From: Arthrobacter sp. CAN_C5
GTDB taxonomy: Bacteria; Actinomycetota; Actinomycetes; Actinomycetales; Micrococcaceae
Assembly: GCF_017875735.1 (NCBI RefSeq)
Contig: NZ_JAGGMZ010000001.1
Coordinates: forward strand, 3,534,001-3,598,000
Direction: 5' to 3'
DNA length: 64,000 bases
The stretch's first letter is position 1. Each line of letters starts with the position of its first letter. Made by a program: the position numbers and the translations under genes. Below are positions 43,827 to 50,816 of the stretch, one piece after another. The notes under the pieces were generated by a model. The model ran no database searches. It was not told where the DNA came from and was given only the letters and a program-made list of their open reading frames with translations.

Positions 43827-44300
43827 ATTGCTTGCCTCTACGTGAATGGCCGTCATCACGGCACGAATGCGGGGGTGTGCCCGGTCGAGATGGCTTCAAT
43901 GGAGCCCGCCGTTGGACTAGGAGTGCGTACGGGTGGGGGTGAGCCGTTACGCGTGCATTCGACACCAGCGCGCCCCACGGGCAGGCTTGGCGCCTGCTGT
44001 GGAGAATGCGGCTGGAGATGCCGATGAGTGGGTAAACACGTTACCGATTATTGCACGTCACATTCCTTTACGCGCAAGTAACAAAGCATTATTGGGCATA
44101 CTGCTGCCCACATTCGGGCTGGACAAACTGTTCGTGGGCAACCCTAAGCCTGCTGCGAGTATCACTTTTGTCCACACCTACGTCCAGAATCGCGTTATTC
44201 GTCCAGAGTGGCCAGCGCTCGCGCGAGGAATGATCACTCCCACCGCGGTTGGGAGACACACTGCCGACCCAACCCGGGCGAGGAGCTCCGTTGGGAAGAG
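43827..44300. other. Intergenic region with AT-richer centre and a palindrome
   Basis: 474 bp between the winged-helix gene (start) and upp (end). It is AT-richer than the flanks around 44035-44190. A 123-codon plus-strand frame (43933-44304) has irregular codon use and no ribosome site and is not called. GGTAA-N5-TTACC at 44031-44045 is an operator-like palindrome about 205 bp upstream of the winged-helix start; a hairpin CTCCCA-N7-TGGGAG (44237-44255) lies just after upp. Confidence 0.5.
44031..44045. promoter_or_regulatory. Palindrome GGTAA-N5-TTACC
   Basis: Perfect 5-bp arms around ACACG in the upstream region of the winged-helix regulator; a candidate autoregulatory or LuxR site. Confidence 0.35.
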
Positions 44301-44936
44301 CTAGCCGACCACGCCGTACAGGCGGTCGCCAGCGTCGCCGAGGCCCGGCACGATGTAGGCGTTTTCGTTAAGCTTCTCGTCAATGGAGGCCAGAACGATG
44401 GTGACGTTAGCGTCCTCGAGTTCTGCCTGCAGGGCTGCAAGTCCTTCCGGTGCAGCCAGCAGGCAGATGCAGGTGACATCGGCCGCGCCGCGCTTGAAGA
44501 GGAACTTGATGGCTTCACGCAGGGTGCCGCCGGTGGCCAGCATCGGATCAAGAACAAAGACCTGCCTCCCGGTCAGGTCATCGGGCAGCCGTTCGGCGTA
44601 GGTGATGGCCTCGAGGGTTTCCTCGTTGCGGGCCATGCCAAGGAAGCCCACTTCGGCAGTGGGGACCAGACGGGTCATTCCCTCCAGCATGCCCAGGCCA
44701 GCGCGGAGAATCGGGACCACCAGTGGAGTGGGCTTCACGAGTCCGGTTCCGATGGCTGTTGTCACGGGGGTTTCAATCTCAACGGGTTCCACCCGGACGT
44801 TGCGGGTCGCCTCGTAGGCGAGCAACGTGACCAGCTCCTCCGTCAGCTGCCGGAACACCGGTGAAGCCGTGTCCTTGTCCCGGAGGACTGTGAGTTTGTG
44901 GGCTACAAGGGGATGATCTACAACCAGTACGCGCAT
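44301..44936 (-). CDS. upp: Uracil phosphoribosyltransferase
   Basis: Salvages uracil to UMP with PRPP; 211 aa, standard length. PRPP-binding loop [18 protein letters not shown], the flexible loop [19 protein letters not shown], uracil-binding [15 protein letters not shown] at the C-terminus. ATG 44936 is preceded by TACTTT ending 6 nt upstream and no ribosome site, pointing to a leaderless transcript. Divergent from tadA with only 23 bp between the start codons. Confidence 0.96.
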   Translation of the reverse strand: MRVLVVDHPLVAHKLTVLRDKDTASPVFRQLTEELVTLLAYEATRNVRVEPVEIETPVTTAIGTGLVKPTPLVVPILRAGLGMLEGMTRLVPTAEVGFLGMARNEETLEAITYAERLPDDLTGRQVFVLDPMLATGGTLREAIKFLFKRGAADVTCICLLAAPEGLAALQAELEDANVTIVLASIDEKLNENAYIVPGLGDAGDRLYGVVG

Positions 44937-44942
44937 AGCTCA

Positions 44943-44952
44943 AAAGTATCAT
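44943..44952. promoter_or_regulatory. Overlapping divergent -10 elements of upp and tadA
   Basis: On the minus strand TACTTT (44948-44943) ends 6 nt before the upp ATG; on the plus strand TATCAT (44947-44952) ends 7 nt before the tadA ATG. The two hexamers share two base pairs, so polymerase can hardly use both at once. Confidence 0.55.
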
Positions 44953-44959
44953 TGGGGAC

Positions 44960-45445
44960 ATGCCTCGAACCTCCCCCGGAGCCAGCCCACTCCATTCCCT
45001 GTGGATGGGCCTCGCCCTCGACGCTGCCCGGCGGGCCGAACAGACGGCTGACGTGCCGATCGGAGCCGTCGTCGTCGGCCCTGACGGAACGGTACTGGGC
45101 ACCGGCTGGAACGAGCGGGAGGCGTCCGGCGACCCGACCGCCCATGCGGAGGTGCTGGCCCTGCGGCGTGCGGCGGCGGCCACAGGCAGTTGGCGGCTGG
45201 ATGACTGCACCCTGGTGGTCACGCTGGAGCCATGCGCCATGTGCGCCGGGGCGTCCGTCTTGGCACGTATTCCCCGCGTGGTGTTCGGGGCCTGGGATCC
45301 CAAGGCCGGGGCCTCCGGGTCGGTTTTCGACGTCCTCCGCGAACGGCGGCTCAACCACTGGACCGAGGTCATCCCTGGGGTGCGTGAGAATGAATGTGCC
45401 GAGCTGCTGCGCAGCTTTTTCGCTGCCCACCGCCGGGAACGGTAG
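44960..45445 (+). CDS. tadA: tRNA-specific adenosine deaminase
   Basis: Deaminates the wobble A34 of tRNA-Arg(ACG) to inosine; the substrate tRNA gene with anticodon ACG lies in this window (35224-35296). 161 aa; zinc/proton-shuttle motif PTAHAEVLALR (HAE) and EPCAMCAGA (PCxxC). Starts ATG 44960 with GGGGA close by and a -10-like TATCAT 7 nt upstream; the N-terminus MPRTSPGASP is short and polar, then HSLWMGLALDAARRAEQTAD begins the fold. Confidence 0.93.
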   Translation: MPRTSPGASPLHSLWMGLALDAARRAEQTADVPIGAVVVGPDGTVLGTGWNEREASGDPTAHAEVLALRRAAAATGSWRLDDCTLVVTLEPCAMCAGASVLARIPRVVFGAWDPKAGASGSVFDVLRERRLNHWTEVIPGVRENECAELLRSFFAAHRRER

Positions 45446-45555
45446 GCCGCCAAGCCGGTAATCAATTTCGCTCCCCGCTGAGTCGGTGTCGCTGAACAAA
45501 GGTAGTGCGTAGGCTGACTAAATCCGGTACAGCCGCACAGTTTAAGGAGCACTTG

Positions 45556-46041
45556 ATGAACGCGCAGCAGGATGGCATGAAAGAACTTCACAAGGTCTTG
45601 AAGGACGCGGACATCGCGATCCTCACCACTATCAACGGTGAGGGCCAGCTGGTCAGCCGCCCACTCGCCGTACAAAAAACCGAGTTCGACGGCGATCTGT
45701 GGTTCTTCACCGAGGACCCGTCACCAAAGACCGCCGAGATTCGCACCAACCCTCAGGTAAACGTCTCGGTCAGCAGCGGCAAGGGCTACGTCTCGATCAC
45801 CGGCACAGCATCTGTGACCAAGGACCGAGCGAAGATCGACGAGCTGTGGAGCGCGTCGGTGGAGCCATGGTTCGAGAACGGCAAGGACGACACATCGGTT
45901 GCCCTGATCAAGGTCGACGCCGACACCGCCGAATACTGGACCCTCGACTCCCCGAAGATCGTCTCGGCATTCAAGATCGCCAAGGGCCTGATCACCGGCG
46001 AGCGCGCCGATCCAGGCAAGAACGAGGTCGTCGACCTCTAG
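45556..46041 (+). CDS. Pyridoxamine 5'-phosphate oxidase-family protein (general stress protein 26-like)
   Basis: 161-aa protein with the split-barrel flavin-binding fold. DADIAILTTINGEGQLVSRP is the first strand pair, WFFTEDPSPKTAEIRTNPQV and VNVSVSSGKGYVSITGTA follow. It is of the COG3871 stress-protein type and not the true PdxH, which has a longer C-terminal part. Probable FMN or F420 binding and redox role are inferred. ATG 45556 follows AAGGAG at 7-12 nt; the 17 residues of an upstream in-frame start are dismissed. Confidence 0.85.
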   Translation: MNAQQDGMKELHKVLKDADIAILTTINGEGQLVSRPLAVQKTEFDGDLWFFTEDPSPKTAEIRTNPQVNVSVSSGKGYVSITGTASVTKDRAKIDELWSASVEPWFENGKDDTSVALIKVDADTAEYWTLDSPKIVSAFKIAKGLITGERADPGKNEVVDL

Positions 46042-46085
46042 CCGTTTTGGGGCTTGGGCCCGCCAGCCGGTAGTGTGGACGCGTT

Positions 46086-46170
46086 GGTGACGTGTCCGAG
46101 CGGCCGAAGGTGCAACACTCGAAATGTTGTTTGGTGAAAGCCAACGTGGGTTCAAATCCCACCGTCACCG
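46086..46170 (+). tRNA. tRNA-Ser (anticodon CGA)
   Basis: Acceptor GGTGACG (46086-46092) pairs with CGTCACC (46163-46169), discriminator G46170. Anticodon CGA at 46120-46122, long variable arm, T-loop GTTCAAATC. CCA not encoded. Confidence 0.95.
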
Positions 46171-46181
46171 CCACTCAGAAC

Positions 46182-46219
46182 GGCCCTCGATCTCCTGGTT
46201 TACCAGAGACTCGAGGGCC
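46182..46219 (+). terminator. Terminator of tRNA-Ser(CGA)
   Basis: GGCCCTCGA and TCGAGGGCC form the base (46182-46190 with 46211-46219), with an inner CTGGT/ACCAG hairpin; TTT follows. Confidence 0.7.
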
Positions 46220-46317
46220 TTTCGCGTTAACCGATCGATGATGCCGGTACTGGATCCCACCAAGTACGACGCCGCTCCGCCAGCTACCGCCCACAGACCG
46301 CCCTGTTTGGCCCGGTA

Positions 46318-46761
46318 CTAGTCCGCTGGGAGCAGGCGGTCCCTGAGATCCCGGACCCTGGCGTGGATGTCATCACGGACCAACTCCATCCGGTCGCGGC
46401 CTTCGATTCCCCGCAGTGAGGGCTCGTCGGTGTCCCACACCTCCACTGCAACCCCGTCAACGGCAGGCACCTGGGCTTCGGTCCCCAACACCACGACAAG
46501 TCCCGCGGCACGCATGTTGTCTTCGGTAAGCAGCGTCGGCTTTTCGCTACTGATATCGATACCCAGATCAATCAGGACCTCGGCCGAGAGGGCGTTGATT
46601 GCCGCACCCGGCTTGATACCGGCCGATGAGACGAGGACCTGGGCGCCCGCCTCATGCTTCATCAGGCCGGCAGCCATTTGGGACTTACCGCCGTTCTTGA
46701 CGCACACGAACAGCACAGCAGGAAGCACGCGGTCCGCACGCTCGTCGGAATGATTCGTCAT
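46318..46761 (-). CDS. arsC: Arsenate-mycothiol transferase ArsC-like
   Basis: Low-molecular-weight phosphatase fold, 147 aa. The active loop reads VLFVCVKNGGKSQMAA: Cys20 and Ser27 are kept, but the usual Arg is replaced by Lys26, exactly as in the Corynebacterium ArsC1/ArsC2 enzymes that join arsenate to mycothiol for reduction by mycoredoxin. SSAGIKPGAAINALSAEVL and IVRD-type DRMELVRDDIHARVRDL complete the fold. No arsR or arsenite pump is adjacent, so arsenic function is inferred from the family. Start ATG 46761; weak ribosome site. Confidence 0.85.
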   Translation of the reverse strand: MTNHSDERADRVLPAVLFVCVKNGGKSQMAAGLMKHEAGAQVLVSSAGIKPGAAINALSAEVLIDLGIDISSEKPTLLTEDNMRAAGLVVVLGTEAQVPAVDGVAVEVWDTDEPSLRGIEGRDRMELVRDDIHARVRDLRDRLLPAD

Positions 46762-46865
46762 GTGTCGCCCTTAGCTTCAAGCCCGTGATGTGAGTGGTCC
46801 TCGTGGGAGCCACAATACTGTATGACATCGACACGTTTCGATGTCTGACGTGAATTCAGGCGTAA

Positions 46866-47273
46866 TTACCGCGTCCTACGGATACGGAAGGGCCCTTTCG
46901 CAGTGGACGGATCGACCACTGACCCGTTCTGGATGATCTGGACCTGGCCGGCGCTCACCAGCCGCCGGGCTGCTCGCCGCGCGGGCTCGACAAGGTCCCG
47001 CCAGCCGTCGCCACCCACCGCGTGGGCGGCGTCCGCCGAGCCGATGCTCGATGCCGTCCTCAACAGGGTGAGGATCCGGGCTTCCAGCTCCTGATCAATC
47101 TGGGTCACCCCGCGGCGTCGGCAGTCGGCGGAGCAATAGCGCACCTCGTCCCAGTTCGAGGTCCACTTGGCCCGCCATTGAATCCGTCGCCCGCAGGATA
47201 CGCAGGTCTTGTCTTCCGGTACGCGAGCCGTTTCGCGCTGTCGGTGGGCCATCACCTCATTCTCCACGGGCAT
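46866..47273 (-). CDS. DUF2256-DUF3253 fusion protein
   Basis: 135-aa soluble protein. The first part is a small zinc-ribbon DUF2256 (about 15-55): CVSCGRRIQWRAKWTSNWDE then VRYCSADCRRR, giving C-x2-C and C-x3-C pairs. The second part is a DUF3253 winged-helix-like domain (about 60-135): ARILTLLRTASSIGSADAAH, DLVEPARRAARRLVSAGQVQ, KGPFRIRR. Functions of both are unknown. ATG 47273 has a perfect AAGGAGG 5-11 nt upstream; a much longer frame through it is antisense to rlmH and is rejected. Divergent from rlmH by 24 bp. Confidence 0.85.
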   Translation of the reverse strand: MPVENEVMAHRQRETARVPEDKTCVSCGRRIQWRAKWTSNWDEVRYCSADCRRRGVTQIDQELEARILTLLRTASSIGSADAAHAVGGDGWRDLVEPARRAARRLVSAGQVQIIQNGSVVDPSTAKGPFRIRRTR

Positions 47274-47297
47274 GCCCCTCCTTGTATCGTGTGGGCT

Positions 47298-47756
47298 GTG
47301 GCACTGAAGATTCTGGCGGTCGGCAAGAAGCACGAGGCGTGGGTCAGCGACGGCATCGCGCGGTACGAGAAGCGCCTCAAGAAGCCGTTCGACCTGGGCT
47401 GGCAGCTGATCCCCCACTCGTCGCGGGAAAACGATGCAGCCCGCCGGGAAGAGTCCGAGCGGCTGCTGGCGAAACTCACAGTGGACGACTTTGTGATCCT
47501 GCTCGACGAACGGGGCAAGGCCCTGGATTCGCCGGGCCTGGCCCGCACCCTGCAGCAACCCATTGATAACGCCCGCACGGTGGTCATGATTATTGGCGGA
47601 GCCTATGGCGTGGACCCGTCGGTGCATGCCCGGGCCAATCTGGTGTGGTCCCTCTCCCCCCTCGTGTTTCCCCACCAGCTGGTGCGGTTGATCCTCGCCG
47701 AGCAGCTCTACCGTGCGCAGGAGATTGCCGGCGGTCGGCCCTACCACCACGAGTAG
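47298..47756 (+). CDS. rlmH: 23S rRNA (pseudouridine1915-N3)-methyltransferase RlmH
   Basis: SPOUT methyltransferase that modifies pseudouridine 1915 in helix 69 of 23S rRNA; 152 aa (usual 155-160). It starts MALKILAVGKKHEAWVSDGI and has ILLDERGKALDSPGLARTL, the knot region MIIGGAYGVDPSVHARANLV and WSLSPLVFPHQLVRLILAEQ LYRA, diagnostic for RlmH. The GTG at 47298 is chosen; TATCGT ends 7 nt upstream, suggesting a leaderless start. The long upstream in-frame extension is rejected. Confidence 0.95.
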   Translation: MALKILAVGKKHEAWVSDGIARYEKRLKKPFDLGWQLIPHSSRENDAARREESERLLAKLTVDDFVILLDERGKALDSPGLARTLQQPIDNARTVVMIIGGAYGVDPSVHARANLVWSLSPLVFPHQLVRLILAEQLYRAQEIAGGRPYHHE

Positions 47757-47864
47757 CCCCGTTCCACCAAGCCGAGCACCCCACCGCGTCGAATACTCTT
47801 AGGTGGGGCGGGTAGCCCAACAGCTGCAGTAAAAGTGCGGACAACCACTTGATCCAGGGGGACT

Positions 47865-48479
47865 ATGAACGGCGCATCGCCTTTCTCCCGCCTGGCCCGT
47901 TCTCTGGCGACGTCAGTGGTTGTCCTCTCCCTTGCTGCCGGGGCGCACGTGATCGGTGGGGGACATCTCCCCGCCCCGTTGATCGTTGCCGTGCTGGGTT
48001 CGGCAACGCTCTTAGCAGTGACTGTCATCGCCAAAAAGGCTCTATCGCTACCCGCCCTCCTTCTGGTTCTCGGGCTGGGTCAGTGGCTCCTGCACACTGC
48101 GTTCAGTCTCGCCTCCACCACTTCAGCCTGCGTCGCCGCACCGGCCCGGCACTACGCCGTCCAGTCAGTCAGCTGCCTCCCCAACGGCGCGCACGCCCAT
48201 GCGGCCTCCGCCCACACCGACGTGTGGATGCTCGCCCTCCATGCGCTCGCCGTCGTCGCCACCGGGTTCATGCTGCAACGGGGTGAGGCCGCGGCACGGC
48301 TGGCAGCGTCCTGGCTTGTCCCACTGTTGAGGCTGCCCGACGTCGTCGGCCCCGTCCCAGCACCGCGGATCCCGCTGTTTCCGCCCGCCCCCGTCCGCCG
48401 GTCCGCCCGAGCCTTTCGGGACGTTCCGCCGCTGCGTGGCCCACCGTTGAGGCCCGTCCCAGCTCTTTCCCCCGCCTGA
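47865..48479 (+). CDS. Membrane protein with His-rich extracytoplasmic loop
   Basis: 204 aa with about four membrane segments (about 12-30, 37-56, 60-82, 118-136). The loop between the third and fourth has two cysteines and many histidines (ARHYAVQSVSCLPNGAHAHA then ASAHTDVW), a possible metal site. The C-terminal 55 residues are Pro/Arg-rich and cytoplasmic. I do not recognise a named family. It ends 93 bp before the YcnI-like gene, which binds copper in known cases, so a copper-related role is a reasonable guess. Confidence 0.75.
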   Translation: MNGASPFSRLARSLATSVVVLSLAAGAHVIGGGHLPAPLIVAVLGSATLLAVTVIAKKALSLPALLLVLGLGQWLLHTAFSLASTTSACVAAPARHYAVQSVSCLPNGAHAHAASAHTDVWMLALHALAVVATGFMLQRGEAAARLAASWLVPLLRLPDVVGPVPAPRIPLFPPAPVRRSARAFRDVPPLRGPPLRPVPALSPA

Positions 48480-48572
48480 TCCACCGGACGGCCGGGGTGC
48501 ACACATCACCCCACCCATTTTTCGCTGCCTGAGAGCGCCATGCGCCCGGACAGCATCCAGAAAGGCAATTCC

Positions 48573-49307
48573 ATGAAGACTTCAGCACGCCGCACTGTCA
48601 CCACCTCCGCGCTCGCCGCCACCACTGCCGGCCTCATGGCGCTGGGCCTCGGCACAGCGTCAGCACACGTGAACGTCAGCCCGGCCAGCACGACTGCCGG
48701 CGGTTACACGCAGCTCAACTTTTCGGTGCCCAGCGAGTCGGACACCGCACTGACCGAGAAAATTGAGGTCCAGTTGCCGACCGATTCACCCTTCACCTCG
48801 GTCCGGGCAAAGCCAGTCGAGGGCTGGACCGCCGAAGTAGTCCGTGGCGAACTTCCAGAGCCCGTGGAAATCGATGGAGCCACCGTCACCGAGGGTGTGT
48901 TGTCGGTGATCTGGACGGCGGACAGTGCGGAAGACCAGCTCACGGCCGACGAATACCAGATCTTCTCCCTGTCAGTCGGGCGACTCCCGGAAGAAGGAAC
49001 CACCGTGACGCTGCCTGCCATCCAGACCTACTCTGATGGCAGTGTGTCCAGCTGGGATGAGGTCGCCGAGGAAGGCGCGGAGGAGCCCGAGAGCCCCGCT
49101 CCGTCCTTCGTCACCACGGCCGAGACCGAAGAGGGTGGACATCACAGCACGGAAGCGGCCGACGAGGCCGAGGCAGCTGACGCCGAGCAGGCCTCCGCCA
49201 CCGAGTCCACCACCAACCAGCCGGTCCTCTGGGTGGCTCTCGCCGCCGGCCTGCTCGGCCTGGTCGCTGGCGTACTGGCCCTGGTCCGGACCCGCAGCAC
49301 CAAGTAA
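48573..49307 (+). CDS. YcnI-family (DUF1775) copper-binding membrane-anchored protein
   Basis: 244 aa. Signal peptide ending LGLGTASA; the next residue is His (mature N-terminus HVNVSPASTTAGGYTQLNFS), which in Bacillus YcnI forms a monohistidine copper brace. A DUF1775 beta-sandwich follows (about 32-170; VEGWTAEVVRG, VIWTADSAEDQL), then an acidic and His-containing linker (EEGGHHSTEAADEAEAADAE) and one C-terminal membrane helix (about 215-238) with a basic end. ATG 48573, AAAGG upstream. Copper storage or delivery on the outer face is inferred from the family. Confidence 0.9.
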   Translation: MKTSARRTVTTSALAATTAGLMALGLGTASAHVNVSPASTTAGGYTQLNFSVPSESDTALTEKIEVQLPTDSPFTSVRAKPVEGWTAEVVRGELPEPVEIDGATVTEGVLSVIWTADSAEDQLTADEYQIFSLSVGRLPEEGTTVTLPAIQTYSDGSVSSWDEVAEEGAEEPESPAPSFVTTAETEEGGHHSTEAADEAEAADAEQASATESTTNQPVLWVALAAGLLGLVAGVLALVRTRSTK

Positions 49308-49391
49308 CTGTCCGTAACGATCCCTGCGTCAATCGGCTGCGAAGTACCGCGGCCGATTGACGCAGGGGCGATCAACGGCGATGGTGAGTCA

Positions 49392-50087
49392 ATGGGTATC
49401 CACACACGGACTTCGTCCAAAGCCGCTGCCGTCCTCGCGGCCCTGAGCACCATCGCTTTACTCGCGGGCTGTGGAACATCAGACCCCGCCGACCAGGACA
49501 CCACTGCGCCCGCGGCCGAGGTCAGCACATCGGCCGAGTCCTCTGAAGAGCCGGCGGAGGAGCCCACCGAAGCACAAAGCGAGTCGGCCTCTCCCGGACC
49601 GGCGACCTCTGCCACCCCCACCGCGGAAGCCTCCGAGGGGCCGTCTGCTACCGAGCCGGCCGAGGCCGGGATGTGCACTGCGGCAGATCTCTCCGCGGTG
49701 GTGGAGACCCCCATGGGTGCGGGCGGCGCCGGGACGGTGGAGCGCACCCTCATCCTCTCGAACACCTCGGACGCGGAATGCACCATGACCGGCTACCCGG
49801 GCGTGTCCTACGTGGATGCGGCTGAGGCACAGGTGGGCGCCCCCGCTGACCGGGAACCCGGCGTCGAGGTCCCCACCGTGGTCCTGGAGCCGGGCCAATC
49901 GGCAATCTCCACCCTCTTGCAGACGAGTGCCCAGAACTACGGGGACGCCTGCAACCTCACCGACACCACCGGTGTGCGCATCTATCCGCCGGGCGCCACC
50001 GATTCCCTGATCGCGCTCCAGGAATCGGTTGGTTGCGCAGCCGAGGACATCGTCCTGATGACCATCGGCCCGATGGCTGCCATGTAG
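49392..50087 (+). CDS. DUF4232 lipoprotein
   Basis: 231-aa exported lipoprotein. Signal with lipobox LLAGC (Cys about 27), a low-complexity Ser/Thr/Glu/Pro-rich linker (about 30-92), then a DUF4232 domain (about 93-231) with MCTAADLSAVVETPMGAGGA, a Cys pair (ECTMTGYPGVS and GDACNLTD) and LQESVGC near the end, probably disulfide-bonded. Role unknown. It lies 84 bp after the YcnI-like gene and may be its cotranscribed partner. Confidence 0.85.
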   Translation: MGIHTRTSSKAAAVLAALSTIALLAGCGTSDPADQDTTAPAAEVSTSAESSEEPAEEPTEAQSESASPGPATSATPTAEASEGPSATEPAEAGMCTAADLSAVVETPMGAGGAGTVERTLILSNTSDAECTMTGYPGVSYVDAAEAQVGAPADREPGVEVPTVVLEPGQSAISTLLQTSAQNYGDACNLTDTTGVRIYPPGATDSLIALQESVGCAAEDIVLMTIGPMAAM

Positions 50088-50165
50088 GAATGCCGCGGGT
50101 TAGCAGTGCCGCGGGCGCCGTTCCGAAAGTAGTCGGCCGGCACAGGCAGGCCGGTGCTGGGTGGG

Positions 50166-50693
50166 TTAGCCCGCGGCAGCAGCCGGGACGGACTCGGTAG
50201 CGTGTCGCTGGGACAGCAACAGGTGCCGCAGCCGCCCCGTCGCGAGGGCGAAGACAGCGGCGGTGAGCAACTGGAGGGCCAGCGTCAGCCAGGTCTGGTG
50301 CGCCACGACGGCCACGACGCCGGCAACGACGGCGAAAACCCCGGCCGTCACCATGACCCGGCCACGTTCCAGCAGGCCGTACGCCACCAGGCCCAGGCCC
50401 AGCACGATCCACCCGCCAAGACCACGCAGCACCCCGATTGATCCGCCGAGCAGGGCTCCCAGCTCCAACACGACGGCCAGCACCAGGTAGGCGCCCGTGT
50501 TCGCGTTGATCGCCGGCGGGTTGCGCACCAGCCACGGCCCGGCGACGAGGATCAGTACCAGGGTCGCAACGACGAAGTAGGCGGCCACGGCCCCGGTGTT
50601 GTCACCCGCAAGCAAGCTCGCGACAGCACCACCCACAAAGAGCACCGATACTCCGGCCAATGGGACCCAGTTGTTGCCTACCTGGCCACTCAT
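50166..50693 (-). CDS. Integral membrane protein, hypothetical
   Basis: 175 aa with about five to six membrane helices (from WVPLAGVSVLFVGGAVASLL to LTLALQLLTAAVFALAT), very rich in Ala, Gly, Leu and Val. I do not recognise a named family. ATG 50693 has AGGAGGAAAGG upstream; a longer frame to 50747 runs through this ribosome site and is rejected. Convergent with the DUF4232 gene and divergent from lhr. Confidence 0.8.
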   Translation of the reverse strand: MSGQVGNNWVPLAGVSVLFVGGAVASLLAGDNTGAVAAYFVVATLVLILVAGPWLVRNPPAINANTGAYLVLAVVLELGALLGGSIGVLRGLGGWIVLGLGLVAYGLLERGRVMVTAGVFAVVAGVVAVVAHQTWLTLALQLLTAAVFALATGRLRHLLLSQRHATESVPAAAAG

Positions 50694-50816
50694 GTACGAG
50701 CCTTTCCTCCTGCAGCAGGGCGTTCTACCTTGAAAGCTACCCCGCATTTGCCCGCGGCGCGGGAGCCTACGCCCGCAGCGTCACAAAATGTCAGCAGGCT
50801 GCGAGATGATAAACCG

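Noticed and set aside
43933..44304. 123-codon plus-strand frame between the winged-helix gene and upp
   Set aside because: Irregular third-position use, no ribosome site, no recognised sequence, and it runs over a palindrome and into the end of upp.
47274..47750. Long N-terminal extension of the DUF2256-DUF3253 protein
   Set aside because: It is the antisense of rlmH; a perfect AAGGAGG precedes the internal ATG at 47273.
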